From NCBI RefSeq assembly GCF_036321145.2, contig NC_086232.1, forward strand, positions 10,130,630 to 10,194,629: a stretch of 64,000 bases of DNA, in the 5' to 3' direction. The number at the start of each line of letters is the position of its first letter. The first letter of the stretch is position 1. Of the stretch, positions 54,085 through 64,000 are shown piece by piece. The stretch is from Pelmatolapia mariae (taxonomy: Eukaryota > Chordata > Actinopteri > Cichliformes > Cichlidae). The notes beneath the pieces were generated by a model that ran no database searches, had not been told where the DNA came from, and saw only the letters and a list, made by a program, of their open reading frames with translations. Position numbers and translations under genes: made by a program.

Positions 54085-56711
54085 ACGCTCGGCAGAGGGG
54101 AGGTCAAGACAGGAGCTCGCTGAGTTGACCTGGTACATCAAGTTTGGATTTCCCCAGTCTAAATTCTCTTTATCACAATCATTTGTATAAAAACATGGCT
54201 GTTTTACTGATCTATGGTTATTATTAAAGAGGAAGGAAAGAAGAAGAGGAAGCCTGAGCCCAGGTTCTGTCCGTTTTCATAACAAGTCACAGACATCTGA
54301 GCTTTTTCGTCATAAAGATTGTGATGTGAAGCATCAGCAGGTAAAGTGTCGTTAAAGTGTCACTTCAATAATGCTGCTGGGAGAAAGAAGTGTTGACACA
54401 TACTAGTTTTGAATAAAAGGCTTAAAACACAAACACTCTAATATTGGGTGTTGCTTTTAAGCTTAAAGAATATAATAAGTTCTAAGACGATTAATTTGAC
54501 TTCTCACTGTCCATGTTGTGTTGTGGTATTTACTTTATCATGAATGTATGCTACTTTGTTCTAGCGACTGTAAACTTTTTTTGTATTCATGAAATAAACT
54601 AGACTTTCACAGTCTGCATTTTCCACAGTTTTCATGCTTTTGTTCACTCCAAATTTGAAACAAACCCACAGACAACCAGAGTTAACTAACTATGTGGAGC
54701 AATCACAGACACTGTAATAGCTGATTTTTCTAATAAACACAATCAGGTTAACATTAAGGTTTAACATTGAAGGAGATTTGTTCCATAGTCACAGTTATAC
54801 TTGTATTTCCTTTACTTACATCCAACACTACTATGTTCTATTTCAATCCAGGTGCTGGCAGTTTATCCTTTGTTGTTTGGACAAATAAGCTTAAAACTAA
54901 ACCTTCATGTTTTTGATAGGAAATTTTGTTAAACCATTGCTCAACTTATGTCTGCATGAGAGCAGATAATTATGATGTACTTGTAAAAAGACTTGATAAG
55001 CAGGTCACAGCTGAATCAAGGGGTAATAAAAATAAGACCACACAGTCTCAGCGTGACTACACATGCAGTGGGTTATTGCACACATTTGAAAGACTCATTG
55101 TGTAACTCAGGATGTGACCCGTTATAAAGGAGACAGAGAAGTTCTGTTGTTCAGTCAAGTAAAACCTGGTGAAAGCGTAATTCTAAGACTCTGGTCGTTG
55201 CTTAAGTGTATAGATAAAAAATCTTTTTTTCATAGATTCTTTTCTTACTAAATTAGTATAATCGCCAAATCGATCATTTCATATTTATCTCCTGAAATGA
55301 TCTACATTAACTTTTTTATCCCTAGAAATGTGTTTCCAGAGTCCCAGGTTTAGTGACTTCCTGTCCACCATCACATTAGCTGAGTAGTTGTCAAATTTGA
55401 GGGGAGCAGAGAAGATCGGACACCAGTCAGCAGGTCAGAGGCCATCTCTCATTTCACAAATCAATCACTTGATTTATAAATGGAACAAACACACCATCAG
55501 ACCAGGTAATGACCCATTATGAGACAACAGCCATCTGAGAGGAGATGTTCTGTATCACAAAACATGGGAAACAAACAAACTCTAGGCATTCTGAAATATA
55601 TAAAGCTCAACAAAAACACAACCATATCAGATCCTGATGTAATTCATTTTGTTGTTGTCTTTATTAGTCATTTAAAAAGAGGTCTAGAAAAAGTGTCCAG
55701 TAAGAGATTCTGCTATTTATGCAGCAGTGCCCCCGTGTGGCCACAGAGACACACAACAGCTTCATTTCTCAGCCTGTTGCCTTCTTTTTCCTTCATGATT
55801 TAAACAGTGAATGAACCGAAAGAAGTCAATCCATAAACTGTTAAACTGATAAAACAGTCATGATGATTATGTAACAAGTTGTTGTCGACTTTCTGGTGGT
55901 CGTTTTGGTATACAATTTAAAAGCCATTTTCTTTTATATATAGACCATACACTTTGTTCTTGACCATTTCTTTTCCTCATATCCTTAATGGACAGTGGAG
56001 GAACACTACATCTCGCTTCTGTTTAACATTTATCCAGGCGCCCCCATAGTGTACCTCTACAGAAACCAAGGGAGAGAGACAGACACACAAAGAGAGGGAG
56101 ATGGAGAAAAGTTAACACAAACTTTTATTTCCACTTGAATCTTGATCTCAAAATAGAAAAAGTTTTATCACAAAATAATTACAAGAGCACAAATAAAAAC
56201 TCAAAACCAAAGACAAATGAAATAAAAAGGCAAGGTCCTGCGACTGAACACAGCACATCTTGCATACCTTTAAAATTCACAAATTTCAGTTTTCTTTGTC
56301 AGTCTGTGGTATTAAAAAAATCTCAACATGATGACCAATGTTTGACCTTTCACCTCTAGCATAGTTTTCTCTGGATTTCAATCTGTCCACCCCTGAAATG
56401 ACATTTATCAGTGTATGTACAGCATCCATTTTTGGTTTAGACAGTCTGACACAGACCGTCTCCATGGCAACCTCCGAGACTCTTCTTTTCCTAAAAAAAA
56501 AAAAGTCTCTATATGACCACCAACAAACCTGTTACACCATATTTTTTTCACCAGCTCACCTTTGCTGAAGATGCTTTCTCATACAAATCTAAACATCTTT
56601 TGAGAAAGTCCACATCACTCTGATCTGTAATGAAAACAGAAAAACAAGGACAACACAAGCAGAGGCCTCCGACATAAACCTGGCAACATAAATCTAGATA
56701 ACTTTGCTTAT
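54083..56711. other. No supported gene
   Basis: AT-rich. Contains the second copy (54935-55110) of the repeat noted at 53585. Small open frames only. Confidence 0.4.
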
Positions 56712-56779
56712 TTATCTCTTAAAACATTTAACAAAGATTAAATTTCTAACAAATATACCAATATAAATATATATTCCAG

Positions 56780-57035
56780 AAACAGGACATTGAGAGAGCC
56801 CCACATGATGACTCGATGCCAGTAACAGTCCTTTACAGAAGTCTGCAGGCAGCCCACCCTGTGCAGGAGCCAGCTGACCAGCAGCAGCACTAATCTCCTC
56901 CAAAGAAAAGTTAGCATCCAGGACAGCTCTGTCCTCAGAGCTCAGCTGAGGAAGCCCCTGCAGCAGCTTCTCCACGCAAGCTTTATTACTTTACTCCATC
57001 CCTAACATGGTGGTGTAAAAGTCCACGGCATACTG
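56780..57035 (-). pseudogene. L1/Tx1-type LINE ORF2 fragment
   Basis: The minus strand reads VDFYTTMLGME, a stop, then EKLLQGLPQLSSEDRAVLD, FSLEEISAAAGQLAP and GLPADFCKGLL. This is the segment just before the RT domain in L1/Tx1-type LINEs. The conserved Gly-Pro-Asp-Gly context is lost, and the rest of the ORF is absent. Confidence 0.6.
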
Positions 57036-58225
57036 ACCTGCTCTGCATCCAGGAAAAACCACTAACACCACATAAACTACACTAACAACACCATACACAA
57101 TTACACTAAATCATCAGCCTCACAACACACCACACATAAAAAAACACAACTTTCAGCCAGACAAACCACACAGTCCACCAAACTTCCATCATTCACCAGA
57201 GAGAGGGAGAGATATAAAAAGAGAGAGTTTAGTGGATGTGTGTTTGTGTGTGTGATACACACAATTTATGAATGTACTCTCCAATAAAGGTTATGTAGTT
57301 GATGAAAAGTGGGTTAGATTAAATGTTTACATTTCTTGTGCATGAAGTAAACTATAATATTTATATGTAAAATTCCAGACCTACACCTGTGCGCCCTCAC
57401 ACTGCAGCACATTTTACTCCCCTGGTTGCAGAAACCGTTCTATATTTTGTCACAGCTGCAAAAGAAGCTCCGCTCAAAGAAACTGAAAGATGATGGAGAG
57501 AAAGAGATTTCAGAACATGAGGCCTTTTGCCAGACAGGAAGGTGGGGAGAGAGTGAAGCGGTATGGCACACAGGAAATGGTCGAGGGCAGACTCAAACCC
57601 AAGCTCCTGCAGTGGGAACTCTAACGTTTAGTACATGTGTCCCCACTCAGCCAGGTGAGATATAGCAGAACCATCAATTCAGAGTCTGACAGTAAGGGTG
57701 AAGACGAGCCTGACTATTGGTCTGCTCCAAAACAAGCCCATAAGCAAGCTTTGAAATATTATGTTACAAAATTGTGAAACTGGGACATGAAATTTGATTT
57801 GAAAATGAAATTCATCCTGATCAGGAGCTGTTATGATCTAAATGGTGTTCTAGATCCAGTAAGCAAACAGGAAGAGCTGCAATATGTGTGCTTTTTCATT
57901 AATGAATAAATAATAAAAATCTATAGGGCAGACTACAGCGCCATCCAGTTGGTGTTCGCTCTCTCTGCGGTAGAGTATCACTTCCTGTTCCAACACATAG
58001 TGGTGCTTTTGTGTAGCTTATCTGCGTAGCAGTTTAACTAAAAACGTAGAGATAACTTCTTATTTCATAGTGTAATCTTCCTACTAGAACATCACATGCC
58101 CAAAGGGAACTGACTATTTTGCTTTAGACGCTTTGTGTTTACATCTTTTAGAATCTGTTTACACATTCAAAATAAAGAGAGAGAACTTTGTTTGTTTGAA
58201 TTTTGTTTCTTTTAACTGTCTTCGT
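57036..58225. other. No supported gene
   Basis: AT-rich with an AC-rich tract near 57060-57180. The 79-codon frame at 57426-57665 has no domain. Confidence 0.4.
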
Positions 58226-58832
58226 AGTCTGAGCATACGTAAACTTGGGCCACATGCTTCAGGTGTCCTTCCACAAGCTTTCTGCAATAGTTTGCTGGAA
58301 TCTCGGCCCACTCCTCTTGACAAAACTGGTGTAACTGCCACAGGTTTGTAGGTCTTCTTGCTCACACTCGCTTTTTCCGTCCCACCCACAATTTTTCTAC
58401 GGGACTGAGATCAGGACTTTGTGATGGCCACTCCAAAACTTTGATTTATTATCCTTAAGCTACTTTGTAACTAATTTGGAGGTATGCTTGGGGTCATTGT
58501 CCATTTGGAAGACCCATTGGCGCCCATGCTTCAGCTTCCTGGTTGATGTCTTCAGATACTTCACATAAATTTCTTTTCTCATGATGCCATCTATTCTGTG
58601 AGGTGCACCAGTCCCTTCTGCAACAGAACGGCCCCACAACGTGAAGCTGCCACCCCCATACTTCACAGTTGGGATGGTGTTCTGAGGCTTCAAAGCATCC
58701 TCCTTTTTCCTCCAAATATACTGTTTATCATTATAGCCGAACAGTTACATTTTTGTTTCATCAGTCCACAGGACATGTCTCCAGAGATTAAGAGGAACCT
58801 TTTAGCTCATGATAGTACAGGACTCATTTTAC
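58226..58832 (-). pseudogene. Old Tc1-like transposase relic
   Basis: Minus-strand remains of the catalytic domain: a DETKM-type segment with the first Asp, PTVKYGGGSFTLWG, RQWVFQMDNDPKHTSK with the second Asp, then degraded SPDL..E sequence with several stops and frame changes. The N-terminal half is cut off at 58832 by the gypsy LTR. Clearly inactive and older than the Tc1 copy next door. Confidence 0.75.
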
Positions 58833-58955
58833 TGTAGGTAGTTGTCGTGTTTTTAATAAAACATCTGTAGTAGTGAGCAAGCTTCTTTATTTTAACGTGG
58901 CTCACATCCATGCATGTAAACATAACCTGCCGCTGCTTCTACGACACAGTATAAA
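58833..58955 (-). repeat. 3' LTR of the gypsy element, distal part
   Basis: The LTR seems to run on the minus strand from about 60677 to 60606 and resume here, because a Tc1 element (58956-60605) sits in it. This part contains a 'taaaataaagaagc' polyadenylation signal and ends CCTACA at 58833. Total LTR length would be about 195 bp. The 5' LTR is outside the window, so this is inference from the polypurine tract and layout. Confidence 0.5.
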
Positions 58956-60605
58956 CAGTCAGGTCCATAAATATTGGGACATCGACACAATTCTAACATT
59001 TTTGGCTCTATACACAACCACAATGGATTCCAAATGAAACAAACAAGACATGCCTTAACTGCAGAGTGTCAGCTTTTATTTGAGGGTATTTACATCCAAA
59101 TCAGGTGAACAGTATAGGAATTATGACAGTTTGTATATGTGCCTCCCACTTCTTAAGGGACCAAAAGTAATGGGACAATTGGCTTCTCAGCTGTTCCATG
59201 GCCAGGTGTGTGTTATTCCCTCATTACCCCAATTACAATGAACAAATAAAAGGTCCAGAGTTCATTTCAAGTGTGCTGTTTGCTTTTTGAACCTGTTGCT
59301 GTCAACTGCCAGGATGAGATCCAAAGAGCTGTCACTACCAGTGAAGCAAGCCATCATTAGGCTGAAAAAAACAAAACAAACCCATCAGAGAGATTGCAAA
59401 AACATCAGGCGTGGCCAAAACAACTGTTTAGAACATTCCCAAAAAGAAGGAACGCACTGGTGAGCTCAGCAACACCAAAAAACTAGGAAGACCACGGGAC
59501 ACAACTGTGGTGGATGACCAAAGAATCCTTTCCCTGGTGAAGAAAACACCCTTCACAACAGTTGGCCAGATCAAGAACACTCTCTAGGAGGCAGGTGTAT
59601 GTGCGTCAGAGTCAACAATCAAGAGAAGACTCCACCAGTGTGAATACAAAGGGTTCACCACAAGATGTAAACCTTTGGTGAGCCCCAAAAACAGGCAGGC
59701 CAGATTAGAGTTTGCCAAACGACATCTGAAAAAGCCATCGCAGTTCTGGAACAACATCCTATGGACAGATGAGACCAACATCAACTTGTACCAGAGTGAT
59801 GGGAAGAGAAGAGTATGGAGAAGGAAAGGAACTGCTCATGATCCTAAGCATACCACCTCATCAGTGAAGCATTGTGGTGGAAGTGTCATGGCGTGGGCAT
59901 GTATGGCTGCCAGTGGAACTTGTTCTCTTGTATTTATTGATGATGTGACTGCTGACAAAAGCAGCACAATGAATTCTGAAGTGTTTCGTGCAATATTATC
60001 TGCTCATATTCAGACAAATGCTTCAAAACTCATTGGACGGCGCTTCACAGTGCAGGTGGACAACGACCCAAAGCATACTGCAAAAGCAACCAAAGAGTTT
60101 TTGAAGGGAAAGAAGTGGACTGTTTTGCAATGGCCAAGTCAATCACCTGACCTGAATCCGATTGAGCATGTATTTCACTTGCTGAAGACAAAACTGAAGG
60201 GAAAATGCCCCAAGAACAAGCAGGAACTGAAGACTGTTGCAGTAGAGGCCTGGCAGAGCATCACCAGGGATGAAACCCGGCGTCTGGTGATGTCTATGTG
60301 TTCCAGACTTCAGGCTGTGATTGACTGTAAAGGATTTGCAACCAAGTATTAAAAAATGAATGTTTGATTTATGGTTCTTATTCTGTCCCATTACTTTTGG
60401 TCCCTCAAGAAGTGGGAGGCACATTTGCAAACTGTTGTAATTCCTACACCGTTCACCTGATTTGGATGTAAATACCCTCAAATAAAAGCTGACACTCTGC
60501 AGTTAAAGCATGTCTTGTTCGTTTCATTTGGAATCCATTGTGGTGGTGTATAGAGTCAAAAATGTTAGAATTGTGTCGATGTCCCAATATTTATGGACCT
60601 GACTG
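58956..60605 (+). mobile_element. Tc1-like transposon, 1650 bp
   Basis: Inverted terminal repeats of about 225 bp start CAGTCAGGTCCATAAATATT and end 'aaaagtaatgggaca', on both sides. TA follows on the right (60606-60607), while the left flank reads AA, so one copy of the TA duplication has mutated. Encodes a transposase with a few disabling changes. Confidence 0.9.
59314..60352 (+). pseudogene. Tc1 transposase, nearly complete but interrupted
   Basis: Starts MRSKELSLPVKQAIIRLKK. The paired helix-turn-helix DNA-binding region has a frameshift in the A-run near 59365 and two in-frame stops (near 59430 and 59585). From 59675 a 225-codon frame is open and holds the whole DD34E domain: WTDETNIN, VQVDNDPKHTAK and SQSPDLNPIEHVF. 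The C-terminus and stop (60350-60352) are intact. Catalytic residues survive, but the DNA-binding half is broken. Confidence 0.85.
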
Positions 60606-60692
60606 TATATCACAATTTGGCTTAGACAGCCCCCTAGTGGTGAAGCTGAACTAACCCACATAACTCCTATCAACACATCCCCTTTTCTTTAG
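60606..60692 (-). promoter_or_regulatory. Gypsy polypurine tract and start of its 3' LTR
   Basis: On the minus strand CTAAAGAAAAGGGGA (60692-60678) is a good polypurine tract, followed by TGTGTTGATAGG as the probable LTR start (60677 or 60675). The LTR is interrupted after about 72 bp by the Tc1 element. Confidence 0.6.
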
Positions 60693-60807
60693 ATGTTAAC
60701 TGCTGAACAACACTGTGGAAACATACCTAACATTGCATAGCTTGAATTACATCACAAACATTTGTGACAGTGTAAACTACTGAACACACAATAATGCAGA
60801 AAGTTCC

Positions 60808-60811
<4 letters not shown>

Positions 60812-60856
<45 letters not shown>
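60812..60856. repeat. (AT)n microsatellite
   Basis: About 22 TA units, directly visible, in the gypsy 3' untranslated region. Confidence 0.95.
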
Positions 60857-60858
<2 letters not shown>

Positions 60859-63800
60859 TTAAAGGTTCAGTCTATCAGGTGGCTTGATAGAGCGTGCTGA
60901 TCTTCTGACAATGGGTGACTGATCACTTTGCTCCACACTGTCCTTCACAGGTGTTGTTGGTTCAGGTGGTATGTTGTTGTCATCACACTGTCCTTCTGAT
61001 GGTCCCATTGTCTTTTGAGTGTACAGTAAACTCCTCCGATTTCTCCTTAATATCAGTCCATCTTCAGTTTTCACATTGTATGATCGTGGGTGTACCTCCT
61101 CCAGTACAGTTGCTCTCTTTGTCCAGACGTTTGCATCTTCCACTCTGACTGCTTCATTGGGCGCGAGTGGTTTTAGACTTTTTGAGGACTTGTCAAAGTT
61201 GACCTTTTGTCTCTTCTGCAACTGTTTCATTTTGTCTCTCACTTATTTGTGTTTCCTGGTTGTTGTGTAAGGAAGAGTGGTCCGTAGTTTTCTTCCCATT
61301 AATATTTCTGCTGGTGACTTGCCATGCTCCAGTGGTGATGCTCTGTAGCTCAGTAGTGCCAAATAAGGATCTGCCTTACTATCTTGTGCTTTCTTTAGTA
61401 ACTGTTTCACAATGTGCACACCTTTCTCTGCTTTCCCATTGGACTGTGGATGCAGGGGGCTTGAGGTCACATGTTTAAAGTCATATTCCTGAGCAAATAG
61501 TTGGAATTCTCTACAACTATAGCAAGGTCCATTGTCACTATGAACAATCTGTGGTATCCCATGTCTAGCAAATATTGATTTCATGTGCGTTATGACACAA
61601 GTAGCTGACATGTTGGACAATAATGCCATCTCTGGATAGTTTGACAAGTAATCAATAACCAGCAGGTAGTTTTTTCCTCCCAAGTGGAAAATGTCTGTTC
61701 CAACTTTCTGCCATGGTTCCTCCGGTATGTCTGTTATGGTCAGAGGCTCTTTTGGTTGTTTGGCCTGGTGTTTGATACACGTATCACAAGTTGAAACCAT
61801 TTTCTCATTGTCTGCATTTATACCTGGCCAATAGACTGCTGTTCTGGCTCTACGTTTGCATTTCTCTATGCCTAGATGTCCCTCATGCAGTCTTTTCAGG
61901 ATGTCTCCTCTAAGTGAATGTGGAATTACTACTCTGTTTTGTCTTAGCAGAAGTCCATTCACAACACTTAGTTCTGCTCTTATGTTGTAGTATGTTTTGC
62001 ATTCACCTCTTGGCCATTTCCCATTCAACAGTGTTATAACTCTTTGCAGACTAGAGTCCTTTTGTGTTTCAGCCTTGATCTGATGTGATTTCCTGTCTGA
62101 CATAGGAAGTGACTCTGCCACCAGGTTTACATGTATATTTACATCCATCTCTGTGGAGCTTTGCTCTTTGTTTGGGGTTGTGGCCCTAGAGAGCGCATCT
62201 GCTAACACAATGTGTTTACCTGGTGTGTAGATCAAGTTGAAATCATAGCGCTGTAGCTTCATCATCAATCTTTGAATGCGTGGAGACATTTCACTTAGGT
62301 TTTTCTTGATTATGGCTATCAACGGCTTGTGGTCAGTCTCTGCCACAAATGTTGGCAAACCATAGACATAGGTGTGGAACTTTTCAAATCCAAAAACAAG
62401 CCCCAATGTCTCTTTTTCTATTTGGGTGTAGCGAGATTCTGTCTCTGTCATTGCTCTTGAGGCATATGCCACTGGCCTCCAGTGGTCTCCATAAGCCTGC
62501 AACAACACCGCGCCGATCCCGGCCTTCGATGCATCTGTTGACACTTTTGTTTTCCTTTTTGGATCAAAATACGCCAAAACTGGCTCTGTTGTAAGTGTCT
62601 TTTTTAGTTGTTGCCACTCGTTTTCCAGTTCTTTATTCCATCTGAACTCGCAGCTATTGTGTAGAAGCTGTCTCAGGTGTACTGTTTTGGCTGCCAGGCT
62701 TGGGATGAATTTTCCAATAAAGTTAACCATTCCTAGGATTCTCAACACACCTTTTTTATCCTCAGGACGTGGCATTTCCAGTATAGCTCGTAGTTTTTCC
62801 TTATCCGGCTCGATGCCTTCGGCTGTCAGCTTGTCACCGAGAAAGGTAATGTCACCCACGCCAAACTGACATTTTGCTCTGTTCAGTTTAAGTCCATAAT
62901 GTTTCACTCTTTCCAAAACCTTTGCTAGTCTCTCATTGTGCTGCTGTAGTGTGGATCCCCACAAAATGATGTCGTCCATATAAACTCTGACTCCCTCAAT
63001 TCCTTCGATCATATGCTCCATGGTCCTGTGGAATATCTCAGGAGCTGAAGAAATTCCAAAAGGCATTCTCAGGAAGCAGTAACGCCCAAATGGCGTGTTG
63101 AATGTTCAGTATTTTGTACTGTCCTCATGAAGCTTGAGTTGCCAAAATCCTTGAGATGCATCTAGTTTGCTAAAAAAATTTGCACCAGCCATTTCACTTG
63201 TTATTTCTTCTCTTGTAGGTATCTGGTAATGCTCTCTTTGTATGTTGGCATTTAAGTCTTTTGGATCCATGCAAACTCTAAGAGCGCCGGTTGGTTTTTT
63301 AATGCACACCATGGAATTAACCCATTCAGTAGGTTCTTCAACTTTTCTTATAACTTCCAGTGCCTCCATCCGCTCTAGTTCCTCTTTAAGCTTGTATTTA
63401 AGAGCAGCTGGAACACGTCGAGGTGCATGAACCACAGGTTGAGCTCCTTCTTTCAGCTTTATCTTGTAGGTGAAGGGTAAGACTCCAAACCCCTTGAATA
63501 TGTCTGGGTACAGATCCACTATTTCTTTCACACTTTTGGGCTCAGAGCTGTTTATACTGTACACCCGTCTGACTAGGCCGAGTCTCTCACATGCTTTATC
63601 TCCCAACAGAGATTCATGTCCCTCCGGCACAATGATAAACATCAGACTGTGATATTTTCCTTTTACTTGCACCCTGAGCCTGCATTTACCTTTGGTTTTA
63701 ACTGGTTCTCCATTATATGCTTGGAGTAAACTGTTATTTTGGAATATGTGTGGTTTCGTTTTCATTGCTTTCACATCCAGCTCATTCACCAGATTAGCCT

Positions 63801-64000
63801 TGGCTCCTGTGTCCAGTTTGAAAGTTACCAGGGCTCCATTCACTGGTAATGTCTCTGTCCATTTGTCCTGCTTCGCTGTACTGACAGCAGGTTGTTCCAT
63901 GGGAGTATCGTGCTGCATTACCATTCCCACAAAAAACGTGTCACTGAGAGCAGTTTCTTCTACTGTGTGTACTCTTTCTTTTTGCTTATTCTTTGAAAAA
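60859..64000 (-). pseudogene. Ty3/gypsy pol (protease-RT-RNase H-integrase), partial
   Basis: The frame is open at the window edge (64000) and runs to 60859 with two in-frame stops: TGA at 63106-63108 and TAA at 61243-61245. Domains in usual gypsy order: protease with FKLDTGAKANLV; RT with FFSKLDASQGFWQ, MPFGISSAPEIF and catalytic YMDD; RNase H with STDASKAGIGAVLL and ETDHKPL; integrase zinc domain with HEGHLGIEK and CDTCIKH; core Asp in GTDIFHLGG, HSDNGP and Glu in GKAEKGV. Gag lies beyond the window. It resembles fish gypsy genes annotated as 'K02A2.6-like'. Two point nonsense changes and no frameshift mean recent inactivation. Confidence 0.92.

Noticed and set aside
54083..55500. Possible further exons of a protease cluster
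   Set aside because: No triad motif or exon border pattern found on either strand.
57426..57665. 79-codon frame with a charged N-terminus
   Set aside because: No recognisable family, no neighbours, and a length expected by chance.

Overview
The window looks like an intergenic, repeat-rich stretch of a teleost fish genome, probably a percomorph and possibly a cichlid. That rests on the transposon families present (CR1/L2-type LINEs, a Gmr1-type Ty3/gypsy element, Tc1 copies, hAT-like non-autonomous elements), on CA/GT/AT microsatellites, and on spliced genes with GT-AG introns. The species is inferred from general knowledge; no search was run. Very little of the 64 kb is host coding sequence.

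Host genes. One apparently intact gene is a six-exon trypsin-like serine protease at 47253-49364 (+). A broken, inverted, partial copy of it (exons 4-6 only) lies at 6868-7597 (-), inside a large inverted repeat (arms 5031-5705 and 7735-8930). A two-exon THAP-domain gene or relic (29711-30233, +) and a decayed SWIM zinc-finger gene (about 38852-37443, -) face each other. Their upstream sequences are related, so they look like rearranged relatives of one family.

Mobile DNA, left to right. A solo LTR at 4291-4806 (-) has a 5-bp target duplication. A second solo LTR (8947-9407 plus 17792-18419, +, TAAT duplication) is split by an 8.4-kb LTR element (9408-17791, -, ATTG duplication). That element has nearly identical 992-bp LTRs, a primer-binding site, polypurine tract, TATA box and splice donor, but no recognisable gag or pol. 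Its leader carries six T-arm-like hairpins whose loop is conserved while the stems change together. Next come LINE relics, a GC-rich repeat and a 5'-truncated L2-type LINE (21664-23152, -). A LINE with an intact 973-codon endonuclease-RT ORF (25217-28138, +) and an IS630/Tc1-like transposase relic (28550-28848, -) follow. A young Gmr1-type element (30464-36523, +) has 585-bp LTRs, a TTAT duplication, integrase before reverse transcriptase, and a frameshift before RNase H.

The right half carries further LINE 3' ends, hAT-like and foldback elements (41-45 kb and 51.8-52.8 kb), then a three-layer nest at 58.2-64 kb. There a Ty3/gypsy element (-, pol 60859-64000, running off the window) sits in an old Tc1 relic, and its 3' LTR is split by a younger Tc1 element (58956-60605).

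The strongest candidate for something undescribed is the non-coding 9.4-17.8 kb LTR element with its T-arm-like hairpin array. Everything between the named features is AT-rich sequence in which I see no supported gene.
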